Assembly: GCA_903907925.1 (NCBI GenBank)
Contig: CAIVQB010000004.1
Location: 1-57,120 of the forward strand
From: an uncultured Verrucomicrobiota bacterium
GTDB taxonomy: Bacteria > Verrucomicrobiota > Verrucomicrobiia > Limisphaerales > UBA9464
Length of the DNA stretch: 57,120 nucleotides
Direction: 5' to 3'
How positions within the stretch are numbered: position 1 is the first letter of the stretch; each line of letters opens with the position of its first letter. Below, piece by piece: positions 43,915 through 52,956 of the stretch. The notes beneath the pieces are model-generated. The model ran no database searches. It worked only from the letters and a program-made list of their open reading frames with translations, and was not told the DNA's origin. The position numbers were made by a program, and so were the translations under genes.

Positions 43915-46900
43915 ATGCTCCGCAAGCGACTCTCCGTCCTCGTCTTGGGCTGCCTCGGCGCAGCGATGATGCTTCGGGCCCAGGAAAGGCCCGACGTCAC
44001 CACCATCGCCGGCCATAAGGCGCACGCCACCCGCCTGGTGGTCCGCATGAAGGCTCATTCCCCGGAGGACGCGGCTCTGGCGCGCCCCGCGGTCAAAGCC
44101 ATTCTGGAATCGGCCGGTCTGGCGATTGAAACGGAGTTCAGCCTCGTTCCCGGTCTCCTCACCGTCAACGAACCGAAAAACCCGGTCACGGCCTCGGCGT
44201 TCGTCAGTCCGGAGACAAGGGCTCAGACTCTCACCCAGCGGATGCAGTTTTTGAAGGATTCCGGGCAATTCGATTACGTGGAACCCGATCACTTGGTTAC
44301 GGCCTATCTGGCCCCCAACGACCTGCGCTATCAGGATGGAACCCTCTGGGGACTCCGGAATACCGGTCAGGACGGCGGGGTTGCGGGAATGGACATTGAC
44401 GCCGCAAAGGCTTGGGATCTCACAACCGGAACCAATTCCGTGTTGGTTGCAGTGATCGACACCGGCATTCGCTACACGCACCGGGATCTGGTGGCCAACA
44501 TCTGGACCAATCCCGGTGAAGTCGCTGGTAATGGAATCGACGACGACAACAATGGCTACGTCGACGACCTCCACGGAATCAATGCCATCACCGGCACCGG
44601 TGATCCGTTCGACGACCACGACCACGGCACCCACGTTTCCGGTACGATCGGAGCGGCGGCCAATAACGGAGAGCCCCACGTCGGTGTGACGTGGAAGGTG
44701 TCCCTGATGGGGTTGAAATTCCTGAGTGCGGACGGCAGCGGCTTCGACAGCGATGCCATCAAGTGCCTCCAGTATGCGATCAAGATGAAGGCCAAGGTTT
44801 CCAACAATAGTTGGGGTGGCGGTCCTCCGGACCAATCGATGGCGGATGCGTTGGCTGCTGCGCGCACCGCAGGGCACCTCTTTGTGGCGGCCGCCGGAAA
44901 CGATTCCGCCGACAACGATGTGGATCCGCATTACCCGGCCACCTATGGCCTCGACAACATCATCTCGGTTGCGGCAATGGATCGCAAAGGCTTGCTTGCG
45001 AGTTTCTCCGACTACGGCCAGCGGAGTGTCCATCTTGGCGCGCCCGGTGTGGACATTTACTCATCGGTGAGCGGGTCCGACTCGGCCTATGACGTTTTCT
45101 CCGGCACCAGCATGGCAACCCCCCACGTGGTGGGTGTGGCCGCTCTTGTCCTCTCCGCGCATCCGCAGGCGAAGCTGTTCGAGCTTCGGCAACGGATCCT
45201 GAATTCCGTCATCCCGACTCCCTCCCTTTCCGGCACGACCATCATGGGAGGTCGGGTGAATGCCTTCAACGCGGTGAATGGCGATGTCACCGGCAATCTC
45301 CAGTTGAGCGTCGATCCGCAGAATGGCACCCGCCTCCTGCTTGGAACCAAGACCCCGATCTACGCCCGCATTACCGACATCGTTTCGGTCACCAATGCCA
45401 CGGTTTCGGCGACGGTCGTAGGTCCGGGTTTCGACAATGTCATCCTTCCCTTCATCAACAACGGTGCCAAGCCAGATCTTGAGGCCTTGGACGGCACCTA
45501 CAGCGCCTATTTCACCCCCACTCAGGCGGGAACATTTCAATTTACATTCACTGCTACCGCTGCCGGAAAAACCGGCCTGACCAATGTGATCAGTTACGTC
45601 GTGGCAGATCGCCCGGCCAACGATCAGTTTGCCCGTCCCATCAAGTTTCCCGCCGAGGGCGGCGTGGTGCTGGACGACACGACACTCGCCACGCTTGAAG
45701 CCGGGGAGCCGGTTCACGCGGGTGCCACCAATCTGCTGAATTCCCTCTGGTACGCTTGGACCGCAACCGCTTCTGGTTCCGTTCTGGTGGATACCTACGG
45801 AACCACCGCCACCCTTGCCGTCGCGGTGTACAGTGGGACCACTTTCTCCACACTCAAGACGCTGGGCGCGGCACTTCCGGCGCCGAACAAGATCGGCACT
45901 TCGGTCACCTTCACGGCCGTGGCCGGGACCACCTACCGCATCGCCGCGGGCGGCTTGGGTGACAATGCCTATGGTGCGGTTCGGATCCGTCTGACTCCGG
46001 GGGCGGTCGCCGACGTTCAACCCCCCACCGCCTTCTTCACAGATCCGAGCAACGGCTTCACCACTTCGCAGAGTCAGATCACTGTAACGGGTTCGGCGCT
46101 TGACCCGTCGCCGTCCGCATCCGGCATCCGCGAAGTGATTCTGAGTTTGAATGGGCAGGCGGTCACTGTGAAGGGACGCGAGTCCTGGTCGGCGATCGTG
46201 AACCTCGCTCCCGGCGAGAATACGCTGACGGTTGCGGCTTCCGATTTTGCCGAGAACGCCTCCACCTCGACGACGATCACAGTCAACCGCCGCGTCTTCT
46301 CGGTGAGCAACGATTTGTTTGCCTTCGCGACACCGTTGACCGGAACCGACGGGGTCGTTTCCGGAACAAACTCCGCGGCCAGCAAGGAATTCGGCGAACC
46401 GGCACACGGCGGCAGCGCTGGTGGACATTCCATTTGGTGGACCTTCAAAGCTCCCGCGGATGGCGTCCTTTCGCTCAGCACCACCAATTCCACCTTCGAC
46501 ACGCTGCTCGGCGTTTACACGGGCACCCGGGTGGATCAGTTGACGACGGTGGCCTCGAATGACGACGCCTTCACCGGATCCGGATTCAGCGCGGCATCCG
46601 CGGCGATCAAGTCGGGTCAGACGGTCTCCATTGCGGTGGATGGATTCTCCGGTGCATCGGGTGTGGTCTCCCTGACCTATTCCTTCCAGCCCGCGAAGAT
46701 CCTGGGCCTGACGGTGACCGCCGGTACGGGTGGCAGTGTCACCCCTGCAACTGGAGCCTACGGCAAGGATGCTTCGATCAATCTGCAGGCGACACCGGAT
46801 CCATTCTACGAATTCGCGGGTTGGACCGGAACCATCATTTCCTCTGCAAACCCGCTGGCGTTTACGCTGGTGAAGGACACCACCCTGACCGCGTCCTTCC

Positions 46901-47550
46901 AGCCGATCGTTTACAGCGATGACTTCGAGACCGGTGATCTGAAACACCTCGCCTGGACCACCAGCGGTGCCGGAACTTGGTTTGTGCAGAGCGCGGTCGC
47001 CTCCCGTGGCAAGGATGCCGCACAAGCGGGTCCGACCGGAAATGGTCAATCCAGTTCGCTCAGTGTTCAGGCTCCGTCAGCGGGCGGCGTGGGATCGTTC
47101 GATCTCAAGGTCAGTTCGGAAGCGGGCTGGGATTTCCTGGAATTCTACCTGAATGGCACTCTTGTTCAGCGCTGGTCCGGCGAGTTGGCTTGGACCACCT
47201 TCACCTTCCCGATTCCCTCCGGCGTGAACACGTTCGAGTGGCGCTACGTGAAGGATGCGGACCGTTCCGCAGGACAGGACACCGCGTGGTTGGATAACGT
47301 CCAGCTCCGGATCCGTCCGGCGATCGATTCCACGTCCGCAGCCACCGTGACCTTTACCGGGTTCCTGGAGGGCAAGGGCCAGATCAGTGTCAAAGGTCAG
47401 CGCAACCAGACCTACGTGGTTCAGGCATCCAGCGACCTGATCAACTGGACCACGCTCTCGACAACGGTGAATTCCAACGGATCGTTCACGGTGAGCGATA
47501 CCGACAGCGGCGGCACCGCCCGATTCTATCGCGCGGTTGTCTCGCCCTGA
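43915..47550 (+). CDS. Secreted subtilisin-like (S8) serine protease, multidomain
   Basis: A 1211-residue exported protease. Signal MLRKRLSVLVLGCLGAAMML, then an I9-like propeptide (about 35-140). The S8 domain has the triad D182 (VIDTG), H237 (DHGTHVSGT) and S399 (GTSMATPH), with oxyanion Asn329 (AAGND). Downstream are Ig-like domains, two PPC-like domains (ANDQFARPIKF, NSLWYAWTATASGSV; SNDLFAFATPL, HSIWWTFKAPADG), an InlB-type beta-grasp repeat (GGSVTPATGAYGKDASINL) and a jelly-roll FETGD domain. Last is the shared C-terminal module TYVVQASSDLINWTTL...RFYRAVVSP. All catalytic residues are present, so it should be active. It may process the neighbouring adhesins (inference). Confidence 0.93.
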   Translation: MLRKRLSVLVLGCLGAAMMLRAQERPDVTTIAGHKAHATRLVVRMKAHSPEDAALARPAVKAILESAGLAIETEFSLVPGLLTVNEPKNPVTASAFVSPETRAQTLTQRMQFLKDSGQFDYVEPDHLVTAYLAPNDLRYQDGTLWGLRNTGQDGGVAGMDIDAAKAWDLTTGTNSVLVAVIDTGIRYTHRDLVANIWTNPGEVAGNGIDDDNNGYVDDLHGINAITGTGDPFDDHDHGTHVSGTIGAAANNGEPHVGVTWKVSLMGLKFLSADGSGFDSDAIKCLQYAIKMKAKVSNNSWGGGPPDQSMADALAAARTAGHLFVAAAGNDSADNDVDPHYPATYGLDNIISVAAMDRKGLLASFSDYGQRSVHLGAPGVDIYSSVSGSDSAYDVFSGTSMATPHVVGVAALVLSAHPQAKLFELRQRILNSVIPTPSLSGTTIMGGRVNAFNAVNGDVTGNLQLSVDPQNGTRLLLGTKTPIYARITDIVSVTNATVSATVVGPGFDNVILPFINNGAKPDLEALDGTYSAYFTPTQAGTFQFTFTATAAGKTGLTNVISYVVADRPANDQFARPIKFPAEGGVVLDDTTLATLEAGEPVHAGATNLLNSLWYAWTATASGSVLVDTYGTTATLAVAVYSGTTFSTLKTLGAALPAPNKIGTSVTFTAVAGTTYRIAAGGLGDNAYGAVRIRLTPGAVADVQPPTAFFTDPSNGFTTSQSQITVTGSALDPSPSASGIREVILSLNGQAVTVKGRESWSAIVNLAPGENTLTVAASDFAENASTSTTITVNRRVFSVSNDLFAFATPLTGTDGVVSGTNSAASKEFGEPAHGGSAGGHSIWWTFKAPADGVLSLSTTNSTFDTLLGVYTGTRVDQLTTVASNDDAFTGSGFSAASAAIKSGQTVSIAVDGFSGASGVVSLTYSFQPAKILGLTVTAGTGGSVTPATGAYGKDASINLQATPDPFYEFAGWTGTIISSANPLAFTLVKDTTLTASFQPIVYSDDFETGDLKHLAWTTSGAGTWFVQSAVASRGKDAAQAGPTGNGQSSSLSVQAPSAGGVGSFDLKVSSEAGWDFLEFYLNGTLVQRWSGELAWTTFTFPIPSGVNTFEWRYVKDADRSAGQDTAWLDNVQLRIRPAIDSTSAATVTFTGFLEGKGQISVKGQRNQTYVVQASSDLINWTTLSTTVNSNGSFTVSDTDSGGTARFYRAVVSP

Positions 47551-47564
47551 GTCACGTCCCTCCC

Positions 47565-48164
47565 ATGCCCCTCTTTGGCGTCACCGGGGGCATTGGAATG
47601 GGAAAGTCGGTGACCGCAGGAATCCTCGAAGGGTTGGGGATTCCGGTGGTCGATACCGATGTTCTGGCCCGCGTGGAGGTTGAGCCGGGCGCGCCTGCAT
47701 TGGATGAAATTCGGATGGTGTTTGGTTCGGATGTTTTTGACTCCAACGGCCGACTGGACCGCATCCGAATGGCCGCGCTGGTTTTTTCCGACCCGGCGGC
47801 ACGCAGCCGGTTGGAGGAGATTCTTCATCCCCGCATCGCCCTCCGCTGGCGATCTTCCGCGGCCCTGTGGCGTCAGCGGAACGAATCCGGTGCGGTGATC
47901 ATCCCGCTGCTATTCGAAAAGGGATACGAGAACGAGTTCGACGCCGTGGCCTGTGTCGCCTGCGGGCCGGAAACCCAACGCCGCCGCCTGCGCGAACGCG
48001 GTTGGGACGCACTGCAAATCGATGCGCGGAAAGCCGCTCAACTACCGGTGGGTGAGAAGATCCACCGCAGCCGATTCGTGATTTGGACGGAGGGTTCCCT
48101 GGGAAGTCATCGACGCCAATGGGAGCAGATTTTGTCCCGCCCGTTGTTCCGGAACACCGGTTGA
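47565..48164 (+). CDS. coaE: Dephospho-CoA kinase
   Basis: A 199-residue P-loop kinase performing the last step of coenzyme A synthesis. GVTGGIGMGKS lies at residues 5-15, VVDTDVLAR gives the catalytic Asp, and LEEILHPRI and IPLLFEKGYENEFDAV match the family. The usual LDVPLLFE reads VIIPLLFEKG. It begins 14 bases after the protease stop, so it may be read from the same transcript as the surface-protein run although its role is housekeeping. The ATG follows the C-rich tract GTCCCTCCC. Confidence 0.95.
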   Translation: MPLFGVTGGIGMGKSVTAGILEGLGIPVVDTDVLARVEVEPGAPALDEIRMVFGSDVFDSNGRLDRIRMAALVFSDPAARSRLEEILHPRIALRWRSSAALWRQRNESGAVIIPLLFEKGYENEFDAVACVACGPETQRRRLRERGWDALQIDARKAAQLPVGEKIHRSRFVIWTEGSLGSHRRQWEQILSRPLFRNTG

Positions 48165-48198
48165 ATCAACGTGACATCCGATAGGCGGACAACGAGTT

Positions 48199-48765
48199 CT
48201 ATTTACTTCCCGGCTTCGTCGCGGGAATGGATGCCAGATCCGGCGGAAGTTGATCGGCAGGGAAGGTTTCCACCACCAAGGCGATCAGGCTGAGCATCGG
48301 GATCCCGAGATCCACCGTGCCTCCGGACCGGTCGACCACCATCGCCACTCCGGTGACGACCCCGCCGTGGTTGCGGACGATGTCCATGGTTTCTTGAACG
48401 CGGCCGCCCTTGGTCACGACGTCCTCCACCACGAGACATTTCTCACCGGGCGCGAGGGTGAAACCGCGGCGAAGCACGAGTTTGCCCTCCTCCTTTTCCG
48501 CAAAGATAAAGCGAAGGCCGAGCTGTCGGGCAACCTCCTGGCCGATCACCAGGCCACCCATGGCTGGTGAGATGACGGTCACCGCGCCCAGCGGTCGCGC
48601 CCTTTCAGCGAGCGCCGCTCCGAAACGTTCCACGATGGGCATTTGCTGCAATGCCATCGCGCATTGGAAGAACTGCCGGCTGTGGAGTCCGCTGCGAAGA
48701 ACAAAATGGCCTTCGAGCAGGGCTCCGGTCGATCGAAACAGATCCAACGCTTCCTGAGTCGTCAT
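48199..48765 (-). CDS. pyrE: Orotate phosphoribosyltransferase
   Basis: A 188-residue enzyme of pyrimidine synthesis, converting orotate and PRPP to OMP. The family layout is clear: GHFVLRSGLHSRQFFQCA near the N-terminus, ISPAMGGLVIGQEVARQLG, FAEKEEGKLVLRRGF, and the PRPP loop CLVVEDVVTKGGRVQETM. The start MTTQEALDLF (48763-48765) fits the family; an in-frame Met twelve codons upstream is not needed. It is convergent with coaE, 34 bases between stops. Confidence 0.96.
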   Translation of the reverse strand: MTTQEALDLFRSTGALLEGHFVLRSGLHSRQFFQCAMALQQMPIVERFGAALAERARPLGAVTVISPAMGGLVIGQEVARQLGLRFIFAEKEEGKLVLRRGFTLAPGEKCLVVEDVVTKGGRVQETMDIVRNHGGVVTGVAMVVDRSGGTVDLGIPMLSLIALVVETFPADQLPPDLASIPATKPGSK

Positions 48766-48828
48766 GGCCGGCGAGGCTAGGCCGTGTCCGACGCCAGACA
48801 AGTGCGGAGATGATCCGTTGATCGCTGA

Positions 48829-50427
48829 CTACGGCTTCCCCACGGTCGGCAATCGCACCAGCGCTGCTTCCTGGTCGTTCCGGGTCAGCACCAGGTTGTC
48901 CACCACCGCGATGGGATTCCACGTCTTCCCGTCGAGGACATGAAACGTTCCGAGAACGCCGGGTCCCGCGGGCGTCGGTTGGAGAAGGACGAGGTCGCCG
49001 GTTTCGGACATCAGCAAATACAAATCCCCGGTCAACAATCCCTGACCGTGTCCATAGCGACCTTCCTTCCAGCGCAGGGTTCCGTCCTTCAAGTCGACAC
49101 AAGCCAGAATGCCATCATCGAGACCGTAGACAAATCCATCCAGCACCACGGGGTTCGAGAACTTCGCCTTCATCTTTTTTGACGCCCACAGTGAGGTCAC
49201 GGCCGCCTTTCCGGGGACGGCGGAGGTGACTTGGAGGAGCTCGGCACCCACTCCATAACCGGCCGAAATGAAAACCTGGTCCCTTCCGATCACCGCTGGC
49301 ATCGCCACATGCGGTTGACCGTTTCCGAAGGCGTGATCCCAGAGAACGGAGCCGTTCGATGGATCGTGGGCGGTGATGTGACGGCTGTTGAAGGCAAGGA
49401 TCTGGGGAATCCCGGCAAGCGTGGCAAACGTGGGCGAACTGTAGCTGGCCCCATGATCGCCGCCCGACCAGCGCAACTCCCCGGTCGCCTGATCGAAGGC
49501 CACCAGCGAATGGTTGTCGCGTCCACCGGCGATCACGATGACCAACCCGTCATGAATCAGCGGCGAACCAGAGAAGCCCCATTCCGGGGCCGAGGCGGAT
49601 GTGTCGCGGATCAGATCCTTGCTCCAGATCCGTTGCCCGGAGGCGCGATCCAGACAGTTGAGGAGTCCCGATCCGCCCAGGGTGAAGATCCGATTCCCGG
49701 CCAGGGTCGGCGTGGCCCGCGGACCCTCACCGGCGATGGTGGTGGCGTAGCGCGTTTCATCCGTGTGTTCCCAGATCAACCGGCCACTGGCCAGTTCGTA
49801 GCAGGTGACCTTTTCCAGCGGCCCCGATTGTTCCTGGGTCCAGGCGCGGTCGCCCGAAATGATCCATCCGCTCCAAGCCGCTCCAATCGGTCGCTTCCAG
49901 ACCACCTGTGGAGATGCGGCGTCCCAGTGGGTATTCCAGCGCGGAATCCGGTTGGGGAGAATGCCGTTTCGTGCTGGGCCCAGAAATTGGGGGAACTCCG
50001 ATTCGGACTTCGGTGAGAGGTCCGACTTCGGATTCGCGGGTGCGACCGTCACCGCGCCCATCGCGGCGGGAGGTGTCACGTTTTTGGACCAACGGGGTTC
50101 GAAAATGGGGACTAAATCGCCGCTGACGCCGCGGATGCGAAACAGCGCTGCGGCCCCTCCCAACACGGCAATCAGGACGGCAACTCCGAGGAATCGCTGA
50201 CGCCATCGGATCCGCGATAGAAAGAGCCACCACAGCAGGAGGACGCCCAACGTGATCGCGCCGGCGCTGAGCGTGGTGAGATTGCGTTGCTGAAACGTCT
50301 TGGACCCGTCGACCCGGATCACGGCAATCGCAACCGCCGCGGCACCCAGAATCAGCGCCGCCGGCCACCAGCGCAGGCGAGGGGAGTTCGCGACGCTGTC
50401 GGTATGGGTCGGGTTGGGTTCATTCAT
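48829..50427 (-). CDS. Membrane-anchored PQQ-type beta-propeller protein (paralogue)
   Basis: A 532-residue protein with three N-terminal hydrophobic segments (about 20-39, 53-74 and 79-98) and a PQQ-like propeller from about residue 145 (FPQFLGPARNGILPNRIPRW; CYELASGRLIWEH, LDRASGQRIWSK, FDQATGELRWSG, VDLKDGTLRWKEG). It matches the protein encoded at 17977-19584 in architecture, length and blade order, including the AGYGVG turn (ISAGYGVGAELLQV versus LSAGYGVGCVLLQV). Function unknown. The gene is single on the minus strand upstream of pyrE, 63 bases apart, and may be co-transcribed with it. Confidence 0.82.
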   Translation of the reverse strand: MNEPNPTHTDSVANSPRLRWWPAALILGAAAVAIAVIRVDGSKTFQQRNLTTLSAGAITLGVLLLWWLFLSRIRWRQRFLGVAVLIAVLGGAAALFRIRGVSGDLVPIFEPRWSKNVTPPAAMGAVTVAPANPKSDLSPKSESEFPQFLGPARNGILPNRIPRWNTHWDAASPQVVWKRPIGAAWSGWIISGDRAWTQEQSGPLEKVTCYELASGRLIWEHTDETRYATTIAGEGPRATPTLAGNRIFTLGGSGLLNCLDRASGQRIWSKDLIRDTSASAPEWGFSGSPLIHDGLVIVIAGGRDNHSLVAFDQATGELRWSGGDHGASYSSPTFATLAGIPQILAFNSRHITAHDPSNGSVLWDHAFGNGQPHVAMPAVIGRDQVFISAGYGVGAELLQVTSAVPGKAAVTSLWASKKMKAKFSNPVVLDGFVYGLDDGILACVDLKDGTLRWKEGRYGHGQGLLTGDLYLLMSETGDLVLLQPTPAGPGVLGTFHVLDGKTWNPIAVVDNLVLTRNDQEAALVRLPTVGKP

Positions 50428-50506
50428 CGAGACGGGCTTCCTCAGCAGCCTGAGTCGAACGGCTGACGGAGCAAGAATGAACCCCGTCGTTCCGCCGAAC
50501 CGATTC

Positions 50507-51370
50507 CTACCACCGCACGTTCTGGAGGAACTGGAGGCTCTGCGGAATCTGTTCCGGAGCCGCTGCCGACTCGTCTTCGATGAAATACTGTTTCACGCCG
50601 GTCTCGCGGGCGGCCTTGAGGATGCCGGGCCAGTCAAGCTGTCCGGTGCCAAGCACAACGTCGTTGTTCGGATCGGTGGAGCCGGTCAGGGCACCGCGGG
50701 CGACACCCTTCTTGAGATCCTTCAAGTGCATGAGTTCCCAGCGACCGGGATACTTGCGCAACAGCGCGGCAGGATCCTGGCCGGGGAAGAACACCCAGGT
50801 CGTATCCATCTCAAAGGTCACGAACTTCGGCTGGGTTTCCGCGAAGAGCAGATCCAGCAGAGTGCCGCCGGCATACGGTTGGAACTCGTAGCCGTGGACA
50901 TGGTAGAAGAACCGGATGCCCTGTCGCGCGAGAACTTCCCCGGCGTGATTGAACACGGCAGCGGCGGCGCGGCAGGTCTTCTCATCGAACGCACCGTTGT
51001 GCGGAATCCAGGCCAGGCCGGCGTATTTTAGGCCGAGAGTTTTGGCATCGCGAGCGACGCCCTCGGGATCATCGCGATACCGTTCAAACGCGAAGTGCGC
51101 GCTCAACGGGTTGAGGCCCGCCGCGGTCAGCAGATCGTGGAATTTATCCGGCGCGAGATTGTAGGTCCCTGCGAGCTCGACGTTGTGGATGCCGAGGGCG
51201 CGCGTCTGTTCGATCGTCGCCGGGACGTTTCGGGTGAATTGCGCGCGGAGACTCCACAACTGAAGTCCGATGGGGCCGTGGAAGGAGGCGCCGGTCCCGA
51301 CTTCGTTGGACGTTGTGGAACAGCCCGCCAGAAATGCTGTGAGTGCGGAAAGGGCGAAAAGACGTTTCAT
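50507..51370 (-). CDS. Sugar phosphate isomerase/epimerase-like TIM-barrel lipoprotein
   Basis: A 287-residue lipoprotein: MKRLFALSALTAFLAGC is a clear lipobox signal. The mature part is an AP-endonuclease-2-type TIM barrel (IGLQLWSLRAQFTRNVPATIEQTRALGIHNVELAG, FFYHVHGYEF, FVTFEMDTTWVFFPG, ELMHLKDLKKG), as in the xylose-isomerase-like sugar phosphate isomerase/epimerase family. Metal ligands His, Glu and Asp appear at the family positions. Such exported forms are common in PVC bacteria next to Gfo/Idh/MocA oxidoreductases, as here (upstream gene at 51471), suggesting extracytoplasmic sugar processing. Confidence 0.9.
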   Translation of the reverse strand: MKRLFALSALTAFLAGCSTTSNEVGTGASFHGPIGLQLWSLRAQFTRNVPATIEQTRALGIHNVELAGTYNLAPDKFHDLLTAAGLNPLSAHFAFERYRDDPEGVARDAKTLGLKYAGLAWIPHNGAFDEKTCRAAAAVFNHAGEVLARQGIRFFYHVHGYEFQPYAGGTLLDLLFAETQPKFVTFEMDTTWVFFPGQDPAALLRKYPGRWELMHLKDLKKGVARGALTGSTDPNNDVVLGTGQLDWPGILKAARETGVKQYFIEDESAAAPEQIPQSLQFLQNVRW

Positions 51371-51470
51371 GGGGACAGACGATTGACGCCCGTTCGCCTG
51401 CAGTCCGGCAAGGCAAAAGCAGGCGGCATGTCAACCGCTGCCCTGCCGCATGTCCGAACCCGGTGCTCCC

Positions 51471-52790
51471 TCAAGCATGCCAGCCGTGGCGGTAGCGAGG
51501 AGCGATCAAGGCGTTGGCCGGCTTGTGATTCGTGACCTTCATCGACCGGGAATTCCATTCGATCGGTTCCCCGGTACGCAGGGCGACGTTTCCGAGCAGG
51601 ACGACTTCGGTCATCGGGCCGGTGGCTTCGAAACCGGAAAGTGTCTTGGGTCCACCTTTCGCGGCGGTGATCCATTCCTGGTAGTGCGAGTGTTCCCAGG
51701 CGGCATTCTTTGGGAAGAGTTCCGGAACGTCCTTGAAATCCGCGGTGGTCCGGCCGGATTTGAACACCGCTCCGCCTTCGTAGCTGGTCAGCATGGTGTC
51801 CTGACTGCCGATGATGAGGCACCCGTTTTCGCCGAGCGGATGGTTCGGGAAGAGGGTGGTGTCGGGCTTTTGGGCACCGTCGTACCAGAATAAACGGAAC
51901 GCCGCCCGGTGTCCGCGTGCGGGAATGTCCCAGATCACCCGCGCCCACACCGGACCGGATTCGGCGGTCAATCCTTCCGAGCGAGCCTCGACGCGGGTGG
52001 CGTCGCGGATTTCGAGGGCGAGGTCGGGGACATTGAGCAGGTGGCAACCCATGTCGCCGAGTGCGCCAGTTCCAAAATCCCAGAATCCGCGCCAGGCAAA
52101 TGGGACATACGCGGAATGATAGGGACGCACCGGCGCACCGCCGAGCCAGAGGTCCCAGTCCAATCCGTCGGGAATCGCCGGAGTTTCGACCGGACGTTGC
52201 AGGCCCTGGCCCCACCAGCGGCCGGGTCGATCGGTCCAGCAATGCACCTCGCGCACCGTGCCAACGGCGCCGGACCGGATGAGTTCGGCGTCGCGGCGCA
52301 CGTTCGGATGCGACCGGCCCTGGGTGCCCATTTGAGTGGCGACCTTTTTGCGCGCGGCGGCGGCGGTGAGCAGACGGGCTTCCTGGACCGTGTGGGTGAG
52401 CGGCTTCTGGCAGTAAACATGTTTGCCCCGCTGGATGGCCCACATCGCGGGCAGAAAATGCATGTGATCCGGCGTGGATACCGTCACGGCGTCGATTTCC
52501 CGGCCCATCTCGTCGAGCATCCGGCGGAAATCCTTAAACCGGCGGGCCGCGGGAAATCGTTTGAACGCCGGCGCAGCGCGGCGGTCATCGACGTCACACA
52601 GCGCGACGATGTTCTCCACGTCGCATTGGGTGATGTCGGTCCAGCCCTTCCCGCCGACACCAATTCCGGCGATATTGAGCCGGCCGTTGGCGCCCAAGAC
52701 TGGCAACCGTTGAACAAAGGGAAAGGCGAGAGCCGAGGCCAAAGTGGCGTTGCGGAGAAAACGCCGGCGTGAAAGGGGAGCAGGCTTCAT
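51471..52790 (-). CDS. Gfo/Idh/MocA-family oxidoreductase, Tat-exported
   Basis: A 439-residue NAD(P)-dependent oxidoreductase. The N-terminus has a twin-arginine signal, SRRRFLRNATLASALAF. The Rossmann fold begins LNIAGIGVGGKGW, followed by IVALCDVDD, STPDHMHFLPAMWAIQRGKHVYCQKPLTH. The family EKP motif reads QKP, as in many PVC members. The C-terminal half is the usual alpha-beta domain (AWRGFWDFGTGALGDMGCHLLNVPDLAL). It is followed by the TIM-barrel lipoprotein gene 100 bases downstream, probably forming a sugar-modification pair. The frame is open upstream to 53156, but that extension overlaps the deaD gene; the Tat signal fixes the start at 52790. Confidence 0.93.
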   Translation of the reverse strand: MKPAPLSRRRFLRNATLASALAFPFVQRLPVLGANGRLNIAGIGVGGKGWTDITQCDVENIVALCDVDDRRAAPAFKRFPAARRFKDFRRMLDEMGREIDAVTVSTPDHMHFLPAMWAIQRGKHVYCQKPLTHTVQEARLLTAAAARKKVATQMGTQGRSHPNVRRDAELIRSGAVGTVREVHCWTDRPGRWWGQGLQRPVETPAIPDGLDWDLWLGGAPVRPYHSAYVPFAWRGFWDFGTGALGDMGCHLLNVPDLALEIRDATRVEARSEGLTAESGPVWARVIWDIPARGHRAAFRLFWYDGAQKPDTTLFPNHPLGENGCLIIGSQDTMLTSYEGGAVFKSGRTTADFKDVPELFPKNAAWEHSHYQEWITAAKGGPKTLSGFEATGPMTEVVLLGNVALRTGEPIEWNSRSMKVTNHKPANALIAPRYRHGWHA

Positions 52791-52936
52791 GGGAGGTGGG
52801 AAGAGACTGATCCCGGGACCGGACTCTGGCCAGAACGCATTGCGACGGGTCGCGGTTTGAAATGCGGATCCGTTGCCCTCCGGCGGATCGGGGCTGGTGA
52901 CCGCAAAAGACTTCTCGTCCTGACGCGGATTTCTGT

Positions 52937-52942
52937 TATAAA
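52937..52942 (+). promoter_or_regulatory. Possible -10 element of deaD
   Basis: TATAAA lies 14 bases upstream of the deaD start in an otherwise GC-rich gap. The -35 position (about 52914-52919, CTCGTC) matches poorly, so this is only a candidate. If real, the mRNA leader would be very short. Confidence 0.25.
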
Positions 52943-52956
52943 CAACGGCCTCGCGC

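Noticed and set aside
45061-47049. 662-residue antisense frame inside the protease gene
   Set aside because: Gly/Arg-rich shadow with no motif; the plus strand has a complete S8 triad.
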